Of a stretch of DNA of 13,984 nt, positions 1 through 5,741 are shown one piece after another. The position numbers were made by a program, and so were the translations under genes. The DNA is from Chloroflexota bacterium. Its GTDB lineage: Bacteria; Chloroflexota; Anaerolineae; Anaerolineales; Villigracilaceae. The notes below the pieces were generated by a model. The model was not told the DNA's origin. It searched no databases and was given only the letters and a program-made list of their open reading frames with translations. Each line of letters begins with the position of its first letter. Positions within the stretch are counted from its first letter, which is position 1. Where the stretch lies: positions 1-13,984 of the forward strand of contig JACPVD010000051.1 in the NCBI GenBank assembly GCA_016191895.1, in the 5' to 3' direction.

Positions 1-489
1 AAGAAACACCGCGTCGAAGACGCCCTCTCTGCCGCGCGCGCCGCGGTTGAAGAAGGCATCGTGCCCGGCGGTGAAATCTCGCTCATCAATGCCGCCGCCA
101 AACTCGATAAACTCATCAAGGCTCACGCCGACGATGAAAACGAAGAGATCAAGGTCGGCATCAACATCGTCAAGAAAGCGCTCGAAGCCCCGATCCGCAA
201 ACTCGCCGCGAACGCCGGCCAGGATGGCTCCGTCATCATCGACACCGTCCGCCGCACCGCCGCCGAAAAGAAGAATCCGAACATCGGCTTCAACGTGCTC
301 ACCGGCGAATACACCGACATGATCAAAGCCGGCGTGATCGACCCGGTCAAGGTTGTGCGCGGCGCGCTCGAAAACGCGTCCTCCATCGCCGCGATGATCC
401 TCACCACCGATGTGCTCATCACCGATATGCCCGAAAAAGACAAGGCTCCTGCCATGCCTCCCGGCGGCATGGGCGGTATGGATTACTAG
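1..489 (+). CDS. groEL: Chaperonin GroEL (Hsp60), C-terminal part
   Basis: This is the C-terminal 162 residues of the 60 kDa chaperonin, open at the left edge of the window. The cytosolic tetradecamer encloses unfolded proteins and refolds them with ATP and GroES. The visible part begins at KKHRVEDAL and AARAAVEEG, the helix that leads back into the equatorial domain. It then runs through [12 protein letters not shown], the GVIDP segment holding the Asp equivalent to catalytic D495 of the E. coli protein, and [13 protein letters not shown]. It ends in [10 protein letters not shown], a short version of the usual Gly-Met tail. One oddity is the nucleotide-loop motif normally read as GGG (E. coli 413-415). 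Here it is GGE, with Glu encoded at 73-75. The gene stops with TAG and is followed at once by a terminator, so it is probably last in a groES-groEL operon. The identification is certain; the rest of the gene lies outside the window. Confidence 0.98.
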   Translation, partial: KKHRVEDALSAARAAVEEGIVPGGEISLINAAAKLDKLIKAHADDENEEIKVGINIVKKALEAPIRKLAANAGQDGSVIIDTVRRTAAEKKNPNIGFNVLTGEYTDMIKAGVIDPVKVVRGALENASSIAAMILTTDVLITDMPEKDKAPAMPPGGMGGMDY

Positions 490-506
490 AATCGCCCTCA
501 CCCCTG

Positions 507-534
507 CCCCTCTCCCAATGGGAGAGGGGTTTTT
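507..534 (+). terminator. Intrinsic terminator of groEL
   Basis: A perfect 10-bp GC-rich stem (CCCCTCTCCC at 507-516 with GGGAGAGGGG at 520-529) has a 3-base AAT loop and is followed by TTTTT. It starts 18 bases after the groEL stop codon and is a textbook Rho-independent terminator for the plus strand. Confidence 0.92.
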
Positions 535-538
535 AATT

Positions 539-544
539 TATAAT
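539..544 (+). promoter_or_regulatory. Possible -10 element of a leaderless promoter
   Basis: A perfect TATAAT lies just after the groEL terminator. Its end is 7 bases before the ATG at 552, so transcription would start at or next to the A of the start codon, giving a leaderless mRNA. No Shine-Dalgarno sequence precedes this ATG, which fits. No good -35 hexamer is visible 16-18 bases upstream because that stretch is the terminator stem, so the call is tentative. Confidence 0.35.
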
Positions 545-551
545 TCCTGAA

Positions 552-1439
552 ATGCTTTCAAAACCCCGATCATCGACTCAACTGATTCTTGCTTTTGTTT
601 TGGGATTAAGCGCCTGCGCTTCGCCCCTGACCTCGGAAACTGCCACACCCCAATTGCCGACGTCTTCGCCCGAGCCTCCCACGGCCACTCCGCCGCCCTC
701 AGTGGCGATGGTGAACGGCGAGTACATCACCATAGCGGAATTCCAAGCGGAACTTGCGCGTTATAAATCGTCGCAAACCGCGCGCGGACTTTCCTTCACA
801 GACGAAGAGGCGAATAAGACTGTCCTCGAAGACATGATCGCGCAGGCGTTGCTGAGTCAGGCCGCGAGGGAGGAAAATTTCAATTTGACAGAATCAGACT
901 TGCAGTTAAGAATCGACGCGCTGGCCGAATCCAAAGGCGGGGCAGATGCGTTATCCGCATGGCAATCGGCAAACGGGTATGACAATGAGTCGTTTCGAGT
1001 CGCATTGAAACGTTCGATCGAATCGGCATGGATGCGTGACAGAATCATTGCGGGCGTGCCTTCGGTTGTCGAGCAGGCGCATGTGCGCCAGATTTTGACC
1101 TATAATGAGGCGGATGCGCGCGCGGCATTGGAAGCATTAAACGCCGGCGCAGACTTCGATGAACAAGCCGCGTTATACGACCCGGTGACACTCGGCGAAT
1201 TGGGCTGGGTGCCGCGCGGATACCTTCTCGACACGCGCGCCGAGGAAGCGGTCTTTGCCCTGCAAGCCGGCGCGTACAGCGACGTGATCGCAACCGACGC
1301 GGGTTTTCATATTTTCAAAGCCGTCGAACGCGGCGATCATCCGCTTACGCCCGACGCCTTGCTGACCTTGCAGGAACTTGCGCTGAAAAACTGGATTGCC
1401 GATCGCCGCGCAAGCAGTGAAATTATTTTGATGCCCTGA
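552..1439 (+). CDS. SurA/PpiC-type peptidyl-prolyl isomerase lipoprotein
   Basis: The protein is a 295-residue extracytoplasmic foldase. Residues 1-22 form a lipoprotein signal peptide ending in the lipobox LSAC, with lipidated Cys22. A Thr/Pro-rich spacer follows (about 28-50). A SurA-N-like helical chaperone region covers about 52-165 (VNGEYITIAEFQAEL, MIAQALLSQAA). A parvulin (PpiC) domain covers about 173-260, with AHVRQIL around His177, GELGWV at 215-220 and GFHIF at 251-255. Such proteins assist folding of exported proteins at the outer face of the membrane; in Gram-positives PrsA is the analogue. The ATG lacks a Shine-Dalgarno sequence and sits 7 bases after a TATAAT, so translation may be leaderless. 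The sequence between the GELGW and GFHI motifs is short, and no substrate is evident. The domain call is firm, while catalytic activity is inferred. Confidence 0.88.
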   Translation: MLSKPRSSTQLILAFVLGLSACASPLTSETATPQLPTSSPEPPTATPPPSVAMVNGEYITIAEFQAELARYKSSQTARGLSFTDEEANKTVLEDMIAQALLSQAAREENFNLTESDLQLRIDALAESKGGADALSAWQSANGYDNESFRVALKRSIESAWMRDRIIAGVPSVVEQAHVRQILTYNEADARAALEALNAGADFDEQAALYDPVTLGELGWVPRGYLLDTRAEEAVFALQAGAYSDVIATDAGFHIFKAVERGDHPLTPDALLTLQELALKNWIADRRASSEIILMP

Positions 1440-1450
1440 AAATATTGGAA

Positions 1451-1499
1451 TGCGGACTTCAGTCCGCTGGTTATGGAAAAGCGCAGACTGAAGTCTGCA
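1451..1499. repeat. Pair of REP-like palindromes (BIME-like unit)
   Basis: Two 16-base near-palindromes lie 15 bases apart: GCGGACTTCAGTCCGC (1452-1467) and GCAGACTGAAGTCTGC (1483-1498). Each has 7-bp complementary arms around a 2-base centre. The second is also the reverse complement of the first with two mismatches, so the pair can form either two small hairpins or one large stem of about 17 bp. Head-to-head REP pairs in bacterial genomes look like this. The unit sits in the gap between the isomerase gene and the next gene, ending 28 bases before that gene's ATG. Confidence 0.75.
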
Positions 1500-1526
1500 A
1501 TCCGTCCAAGTACCCGGAGTTGAACA

Positions 1527-2258
1527 ATGAGCAAATACAGTTATGACGATCCCGCCCCGAAACGCGGATCAAAACTTGAGATATGGGATATGCTAAGCAT
1601 CCTGATGGTTTTGCTTACGCTCTGCATGGTTATATACTTTGCGACAATCTTCATCTCCCCCTTGTCGGCGTTGAATCCGTTTCGCGGCGCGGTGGCATTG
1701 AACAACCCGCCCACACCCACAATCACGCCCATTCAACTCGAACCCACGTGGACAGCGACTCCCTTTGTGGCTGTGATCGTTACCGAAACCCCAACCCTGC
1801 TCCCAACTTACACGCTCGAACCTTCGCCGACTCTTTTATCGCTGGTGACTCCGTCGGACACGCCCACGCCGACGAAAACGCCCAAAGCGCCGTTTACCGC
1901 GACGATCACCCAGATTGCCAGCACGATCATTCATCCCGAATCGGGTTGCAACTGGCAGGGAATCGGCGGCACGGTTGTGGATGCAAACAATGCCGACATG
2001 CTTCGCATTACCATCCGTCTTGTGGGAACATACGACGGCAGATCCAAAAACGAATTGACCGTGAGCAGCATCGCGCCGGCCTACGGAAAATCGGGCTTTG
2101 AATTCTTTTTAGGCACAACACCGATCAATTCCAAAGGCAACCTGACCCTGCAACTGCTGGATCAGGCCGGCCTGCCGCTTTCGGATGAAATCGAGATCGA
2201 TCTCTCGAAGGATTGCTCGGAAAATCTTGTGCTGGTGAGGTTCAAGAAGAAACCGTAA
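1527..2258 (+). CDS. Membrane-anchored surface protein with Thr/Pro-rich stalk, function unknown
   Basis: The 243-residue protein has three parts. The N-terminus is short and cytoplasmic with basic residues. One membrane segment lies at about 21-45 (DMLSILMVLLTLCMVIYF). An extended stalk at about 60-125 is rich in Thr-Pro pairs (TPTITP, SDTPTPTKTPK). A C-terminal domain of about 105 residues looks all-beta and extracytoplasmic. That domain contains two cysteines, Cys141 (GCNWQGIGG) and Cys230 (SKDCSE), which could form a disulfide. Similar stalk-plus-domain proteins are common in Anaerolineae envelopes, but I cannot name the family or a function. GGAG at 1516-1519, 7 bases before the ATG, supports the start. 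The gene is probably monocistronic, with a REP-like pair just upstream and a terminator downstream. Confidence 0.75.
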   Translation: MSKYSYDDPAPKRGSKLEIWDMLSILMVLLTLCMVIYFATIFISPLSALNPFRGAVALNNPPTPTITPIQLEPTWTATPFVAVIVTETPTLLPTYTLEPSPTLLSLVTPSDTPTPTKTPKAPFTATITQIASTIIHPESGCNWQGIGGTVVDANNADMLRITIRLVGTYDGRSKNELTVSSIAPAYGKSGFEFFLGTTPINSKGNLTLQLLDQAGLPLSDEIEIDLSKDCSENLVLVRFKKKP

Positions 2259-2268
2259 CAAGCGTTAC

Positions 2269-2296
2269 GTCCCTTCGACTGCGCTCAGGACAGGGT
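2269..2296. repeat. Short dispersed intergenic repeat (TTCGACTGCGCTCAGGACA type)
   Basis: The stretch around TTCGACTGCGCTCAGGACA matches from memory a very widespread short element of environmental bacterial genomes. On the other strand it reads TGTCCTGAGCGCAGTCGAAG. It lies between the stop of the preceding gene and a bidirectional terminator. Only one copy is in this window, so calling it a repeat rests on recollection. Confidence 0.5.
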
Positions 2297-2305
2297 TGCG
2301 TAATG

Positions 2306-2345
2306 AAAACGAAGTCCGTTGCGGGTGGGCGACGGACTTCGTTTC
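2306..2345. terminator. Bidirectional terminator between convergent genes
   Basis: A perfect 13-bp inverted repeat (2307-2319 with 2332-2344; AAACGAAGTCCGT and its complement) extends by three more pairs including a G-T wobble into the loop. The arms carry their own A-run and T-run, so both strands end in a short U-tract (GTTTCTTGTTT on plus, CGTTTTCATT on minus). Its place between convergent genes ending at 2258 and 2384 supports shared termination. Confidence 0.75.
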
Positions 2346-2383
2346 TTGTTTCCTTGTCTACCTGTTTACTTTTTACCCTCCCC

Positions 2384-3301
2384 CTACACTTCCACATTCC
2401 AATCCCTATATTTTGGCACACGGGCATGGGCAATATCGTCGAATAGAATCCGCAGTTTCGAGGTGATGGTCCCCATTTTGCCGTTGCCGATGGAGCGATG
2501 ATCCACTTTTGTGGCGGCGACAATCTGCGCGGCGGTGCCGGTCATGAATAATTCCTCGGCCACAAATACTTCGGTGCGGTCGATGGAGCGTTCTACTACT
2601 TCGATTCCCAGTTCGGTGCGCGCCAGATCGATCACACAGCGGCGGGTAATACCTTCGAGAATGTTATCGGTTGCGGGCGGCGTGACCAGAACTCCATCGC
2701 GCACCATGAAGATATTCATTGCGGAGCCTTCCGAGACGTGGCCGTTATTGTCGAGCACGATCGCCTCATCGAAGCCGGCGCGGTTGGCGTCGGTTTTGAT
2801 CAGCGCGGAGTTTGCGTATGCGCCGGAAATTTTCCCCCGCGCGGGGATGGCGTTATCGTCGATGCGCCGCCACGAGGAAAAGGTCAGGTGGGCATCCGCA
2901 TCGTTGCTGACGTATTTTCCGAAGGCCGTCACAAACATGGCGAATTCGTCCTTGAGATTGTGCAGTCGAACGCCGATTCCCATATCAGCCTTGTAAATGG
3001 TGGGGCGAATATACACGTTTTCCTTCCAATCGTCCATGCGAAGCACATCGAGCGTGAGTTGGATCAACCCCTCCTCGTCATAGGGAATGTCCATCGACAT
3101 CATGCGCGCGGAATTCAAAAGGCGGTGAAAATGATCGAAGGGGCGAAACACGAAGAGACGTTTTTTCTCCTCGTTCCAATAAGCGCGCATACCGCTAAAT
3201 ACCGTCGTGCCATATAAAAATCCGTGTGTGGCGATGCTGATCTTCGCCTCGGCAAACGGGATGATCTTTCCCTCAAAGAAGGCATGCTTCGTAAGGTCCA
3301 C
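2384..3301 (-). CDS. ilvE: Branched-chain amino acid aminotransferase
   Basis: This 305-residue fold-type IV PLP enzyme performs the last step of leucine, isoleucine and valine synthesis by moving an amino group from glutamate to the 2-keto acids. Class IV hallmarks are all present: HGFLYGTTVFSGMRAY (26-41), FRPFDHFHRL, YIRP near 97-100, and the Schiff-base lysine K157 in ARGKISGAYANS. The cofactor phosphate region EGSAMNIF starts at 191, with DNILEGITRR after it and MTGTAAQI near the end. The length is normal for the family (about 305). The start is GTG, chosen because a strong Shine-Dalgarno lies just upstream and conserved sequence begins a few residues in. The gene is transcribed alone, convergent with the preceding gene and downstream of another operon's terminator. 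Related D-amino acid and aminodeoxychorismate enzymes are less likely given the IlvE-like motifs. Confidence 0.95.
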   Translation of the reverse strand: MDLTKHAFFEGKIIPFAEAKISIATHGFLYGTTVFSGMRAYWNEEKKRLFVFRPFDHFHRLLNSARMMSMDIPYDEEGLIQLTLDVLRMDDWKENVYIRPTIYKADMGIGVRLHNLKDEFAMFVTAFGKYVSNDADAHLTFSSWRRIDDNAIPARGKISGAYANSALIKTDANRAGFDEAIVLDNNGHVSEGSAMNIFMVRDGVLVTPPATDNILEGITRRCVIDLARTELGIEVVERSIDRTEVFVAEELFMTGTAAQIVAATKVDHRSIGNGKMGTITSKLRILFDDIAHARVPKYRDWNVEV

Positions 3302-3304
3302 TAC

Positions 3305-3312
3305 TCACCTCC
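3305..3312 (-). promoter_or_regulatory. Strong Shine-Dalgarno fixing the ilvE GTG start
   Basis: On the minus strand GGAGGTGA is followed by GTA and then the GTG at 3301-3299. There is no ATG in a position compatible with the conserved N-terminus, so this site decides the start codon. Confidence 0.85.
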
Positions 3313-3338
3313 GGGTTGGAATTGGATGTTGCGGCAAA

Positions 3339-3344
3339 ATTATA
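3339..3344 (-). promoter_or_regulatory. Probable -10 element of ilvE
   Basis: TATAAT on the minus strand would give a start near 3332 and a leader of about 30 bases before the GTG. The best -35 positions (about 3361-3368) read AGATTT or similar, which is poor. An own promoter is nevertheless expected because a terminator closes the upstream operon at 3458. Confidence 0.45.
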
Positions 3345-3360
3345 ATCCATGCGTGGGCGC

Positions 3361-3397
3361 AAAATCTTTTCACCGCGAAGGCCGCGAAGAAAATCTT
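3361..3397. repeat. Short repeat cassette flanked by 8-base direct repeats
   Basis: AAAATCTT occurs at 3361-3368 and again at 3390-3397. Between them is a 21-base insert that itself contains CCGCGAAG twice (3373-3380, 3382-3389). The insert resembles a short element I recall from many environmental genomes (CTTCGCGGCCTTCGCGGTGAA on the minus strand). The flanking 8-mers look like a target-site duplication, although such short repeats can arise by chance. Confidence 0.35.
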
Positions 3398-3457
3398 GAT
3401 GAAGAGATGCGCCTTTGTCGCGTCGACTTTTAAATGTCGAAACATGGCCGCCTTCAC

Positions 3458-3491
3458 AAAAAAAAATACTGGCAGGTTGTTAGCCTGCCAG
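3458..3491 (-). terminator. Intrinsic terminator of the minus-strand GNAT/zinc-ribbon/HAD run
   Basis: On the minus strand a perfect 8-bp stem (CTGGCAGG with CCTGCCAG, 3469-3476 and 3484-3491) with a 7-base loop is followed by TATTTTTTTTT. It lies 27 bases after the HAD gene stop at 3518, with the T-run outermost, and insulates ilvE from the upstream run. Confidence 0.92.
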
Positions 3492-3517
3492 CGCAATGTC
3501 TTTTGAATTTCGATGAT

Positions 3518-4114
3518 CTACAACAACTGTTTCAATTGTTTCAAACTTTCCAGCGGATCTTTGAACAGGATGCCGGTCATGCCGAGTTCTTCGCAACCTT
3601 CGAGGTTAATATTGACATCGTCGACAAAGACCGCGTCCGCTGCTTTGACCCCGGCCTGCTCCAGCGCAATCTCGTAGATTCTCGCCGAAGGCTTGACCGC
3701 CCCAACCTCCGCCGAGACGATTACCGTGTCGAAGGCGTCGATCACCTTTTCCTTGACCATGAATTCGCGCAGGCCGCTCCATGCATTGGAGATCAACCCG
3801 GTATGCACCGTTCCCCGCAGTGAGCGGATATAGTCCACAAGCCCGCGGTCGATCACATCGCCGCCGAAGAATTCATCCTGAAAGGCTTTGGCCTCCGATG
3901 CGGGGCGTTTCAATCGCTTTAACACATCAGCCCAATGTTCCGCTTCTTTGATCTCGCCCAACGAAGCGCGCCGCGCTGATTCGCTTCCGAAAACAAACTT
4001 GTCGATATCGTCGTAATCCATGCCGAAGCGCTCGGCCAGATGCTGGCGCGGCGACTGGAACTCGGTGCGCATGATCACGCCGCCGAAATCGAAGAAGACT
4101 GCGCGGATGGGCAT
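3518..4114 (-). CDS. HAD-superfamily hydrolase (subclass IA, YihX/epoxide-hydrolase-like)
   Basis: This is a 198-residue haloacid-dehalogenase-type hydrolase, probably a small-molecule phosphatase. Motif I is FFDFGGVI with nucleophile Asp9, but residue 11, normally the acid/base Asp, is Gly. The FDFGGV form is typical of the YihX and epoxide-hydrolase N-domain branch. The other motifs are normal: II is LISNA with Ser109, III is VKPSARIY with Lys141, and IV is FVDDVNINLEGC with Asp165 and Asp166. A helical cap occupies about 15-85. The start lies 4 bases after the stop of the zinc-ribbon gene and has no clear Shine-Dalgarno, so translation is probably coupled. It is the last gene before the terminator at 3458. 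The substrate cannot be told from sequence. Confidence 0.88.
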   Translation of the reverse strand: MPIRAVFFDFGGVIMRTEFQSPRQHLAERFGMDYDDIDKFVFGSESARRASLGEIKEAEHWADVLKRLKRPASEAKAFQDEFFGGDVIDRGLVDYIRSLRGTVHTGLISNAWSGLREFMVKEKVIDAFDTVIVSAEVGAVKPSARIYEIALEQAGVKAADAVFVDDVNINLEGCEELGMTGILFKDPLESLKQLKQLL

Positions 4115-4118
4115 GAGG

Positions 4119-4517
4119 TTATTTCTTCTTTTTGGCGGTCGTCTTTGTTGCGGCAGGTTTCTTCGCGGCGGGCTTGACCTTTGTTGTTGCCGGTTTCTTT
4201 GCCGGAGCCTTCTTCACAGCCTGTTTTTCAACCGCCGCCTTCATTGCCTTCGAGACGGGTTCCGTCTTAAGGAACGCGGAGGCGGGGACAACCCTTTCAG
4301 GCGGGGGCGGCGCAGAGGCCTGCTTTTTCGCGGCTTCCTGCCAGTTGGGGAAGAACAACTCCATCCGCTGGCGCGAGATCGAGTTGGCCCGGCGGCAACG
4401 CGGACAGTGCGCATCGTAATGGTTCATTCCTTTTTCATTCATCAGCATGATCGCGCTCAACATTTCGGCGCGGCTGAGGGTAAACGGGGTCTGGCAATAG
4501 ATACAACGCAGGTTCAT
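4119..4517 (-). CDS. Zinc-ribbon protein with histone-H1-like basic tail
   Basis: The protein has 132 residues and an unknown function. Residues 5-41 carry two CxxC knuckles, Cys5/Cys8 (CIYC) and Cys38/Cys41 (CPRC), which should hold one zinc ion. A Pro/Ala linker (about 66-80) leads to a tail from about 95 to the end made almost only of Lys, Ala, Pro and Thr (KKAPAKKPATTK). This tail resembles eukaryotic H1 and bacterial Hc1/AlgP-like tails and suggests nucleic-acid or polyphosphate binding. AAGGAG six bases before the ATG supports the start. The gene sits 4 bases upstream of the HAD gene and 137 bases downstream of the double-GNAT gene, with a large palindrome in that gap. The domain picture is clear, but any role as a nucleoid or regulatory protein is inference. 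Confidence 0.8.
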   Translation of the reverse strand: MNLRCIYCQTPFTLSRAEMLSAIMLMNEKGMNHYDAHCPRCRRANSISRQRMELFFPNWQEAAKKQASAPPPPERVVPASAFLKTEPVSKAMKAAVEKQAVKKAPAKKPATTKVKPAAKKPAATKTTAKKKK

Positions 4518-4577
4518 ACATCTCTCCTTGTGACGGAAGCCTTTGGCTTTGAGGATTCGCCGCGATGGAGGGGTCAG

Positions 4578-4610
4578 AGGTGACAGTCACTTGCAAAGTG
4601 ACTGTCACCT
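4578..4610. repeat. Perfect 15-bp palindrome, REP-like
   Basis: AGGTGACAGTCACTT (4578-4592) and AAGTGACTGTCACCT (4596-4610) are exact complements around GCA. No T-run follows on either strand, so this is not an ordinary terminator. It lies in the leader of the zinc-ribbon gene, 61 bases before its ATG. The rest of this gap (4518-4654) shows no convincing promoter. The sequence resembles dispersed palindromes I recall from related environmental genomes. Confidence 0.75.
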
Positions 4611-4654
4611 GCATGATCCTTCGCGGTAAATTCCTTCGATTTTCCGGCAGTTTC

Positions 4655-5689
4655 CTATTCTGAGAGAGATTCTACACTGATTTCACGTCCGGGGCGAATC
4701 GTCTTTTCGTACAGGTCGAAAGCCAGGTGAACGCGCATGCCTGCTTTTTCGTACAGCCGTAACGCGCCAGTCAGGCTCTCGGCGTCCACGCCCAAACCGA
4801 CCTTGCGGGTGCCGCGGCGGTAAAACTCGCCAAAGGCATGTTGGAGGAGAGCCAATCCGATTCCACGTTTGCGCCATGCCCGGCGGACTCCCAAAATGTT
4901 CACGTAGCCCATCTCCGGGTCGTCGTAGGCTTTGGGACGGCAGAGGCAGATGCCGGTGATTTCGTTTCCGTCCATGGCCAGGAACCACAAGTTGGGGTCG
5001 AACCCATCACCCATCATGAAGTGCTTGAAGCGGGCGAGTCCTTCCTCGAACGGAGGTTCGACAAAGCCAAAGTGGTCGCGGAACGATTCGGTATCGGCGA
5101 TGTACACGGCTTCGGTATCTTTCTCAGGGTCGAATCGTCTCAGGGTGATGCCACCCGCCCACAGCGGAGTCGGAGGCGCGGACTTCATGTCGATTCGCAT
5201 GTTGTATGAACTGCGAATCTGTGCGTATCCAAAATCCTCAAACAGTTTTTTAGATTCGACAGCCGGACGATGCGCCCCGATACGCGGCGCAAAATGAAGG
5301 TCGGTGGGCAGGTCGCTCAAGACCATGCAGGCGCGTTCTTCAGCCCATTGCAACAGCCACGAGCCGATGCCAAGTCCGCTGAAATCGGGATGAACACGTC
5401 CCCAAATCCAGGGATGAACAGGCGGCTTGGAGGTCGTCCACACTTCGATGTAACCGACCATTTTTCCATCAGGCGAAAAGATAACGCGGATATCGCGCGC
5501 GGGATCGAAGCCGGGGGAGACCCACTCATTACGAATGGCACCAGCGTCGGTGATGTCGTCCTGTTGAATCACGGCTTGCGACCACAGGTTGAATAATTCG
5601 AGCGCGGATTCGACATCGTCGGGCTGGGCGCCGCGGACGGTAAAGTCCCGGGGTAATTCGATTTTAGTATTTTCAAGGATTGCGTTCAT
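4655..5689 (-). CDS. Tandem GNAT-domain acetyltransferase (double-domain), paralogue A
   Basis: The 344-residue protein has two GNAT folds. The N-terminal fold (about 17-165) has the acetyl-CoA loop SGLGIG at 104-109. The C-terminal fold (about 180-332) has RKRGIG at 273-278. The C-terminal domain keeps the common general-acid Tyr (RLYEKAGM, Tyr313). The N-terminal one has Phe150 there (KLFEDFGY), so the second domain is more likely the active one, as in mycothiol synthase MshD. The acceptor is unknown. The start is ATG at 5689, chosen because AAAGGA precedes it by 6 bases; a longer frame reading back to 5752 runs through a palindrome and into the previous gene. It is clearly a duplicate of the upstream double-GNAT gene (shared LWxLAMDGNEI-type and LGVRRxWRKxGxGLALLxH segments). 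Confidence 0.88.
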   Translation of the reverse strand: MNAILENTKIELPRDFTVRGAQPDDVESALELFNLWSQAVIQQDDITDAGAIRNEWVSPGFDPARDIRVIFSPDGKMVGYIEVWTTSKPPVHPWIWGRVHPDFSGLGIGSWLLQWAEERACMVLSDLPTDLHFAPRIGAHRPAVESKKLFEDFGYAQIRSSYNMRIDMKSAPPTPLWAGGITLRRFDPEKDTEAVYIADTESFRDHFGFVEPPFEEGLARFKHFMMGDGFDPNLWFLAMDGNEITGICLCRPKAYDDPEMGYVNILGVRRAWRKRGIGLALLQHAFGEFYRRGTRKVGLGVDAESLTGALRLYEKAGMRVHLAFDLYEKTIRPGREISVESLSE

Positions 5690-5701
5690 GGTTTTCCTTT
5701 C

Positions 5702-5731
5702 GGACTCCAAAGTCTGGAGACTTTGGAGTCC
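5702..5731. repeat. Perfect 13-bp palindrome between the two double-GNAT genes
   Basis: GGACTCCAAAGTC (5702-5714) and GACTTTGGAGTCC (5719-5731) are exact complements around TGGA. The stem fills most of the 52-base gap between stop and start of the two paralogues. On the minus strand it is followed by GAAAGGAAAACC and the ATG, not by a T-run, so it is not a terminator. It could shield the downstream leader or be a dispersed REP-like element. Confidence 0.75.
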
Positions 5732-5741
5732 TATTTCCATT

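Noticed and set aside
1451..1499. CRISPR repeat pair
   Set aside because: Only two short inverted, non-identical units with a 15-base spacer; no direct-repeat array and no cas genes.
2511..3217. Long plus-strand frames opposite ilvE
   Set aside because: They are antisense shadows of a gene with clear class IV aminotransferase motifs.
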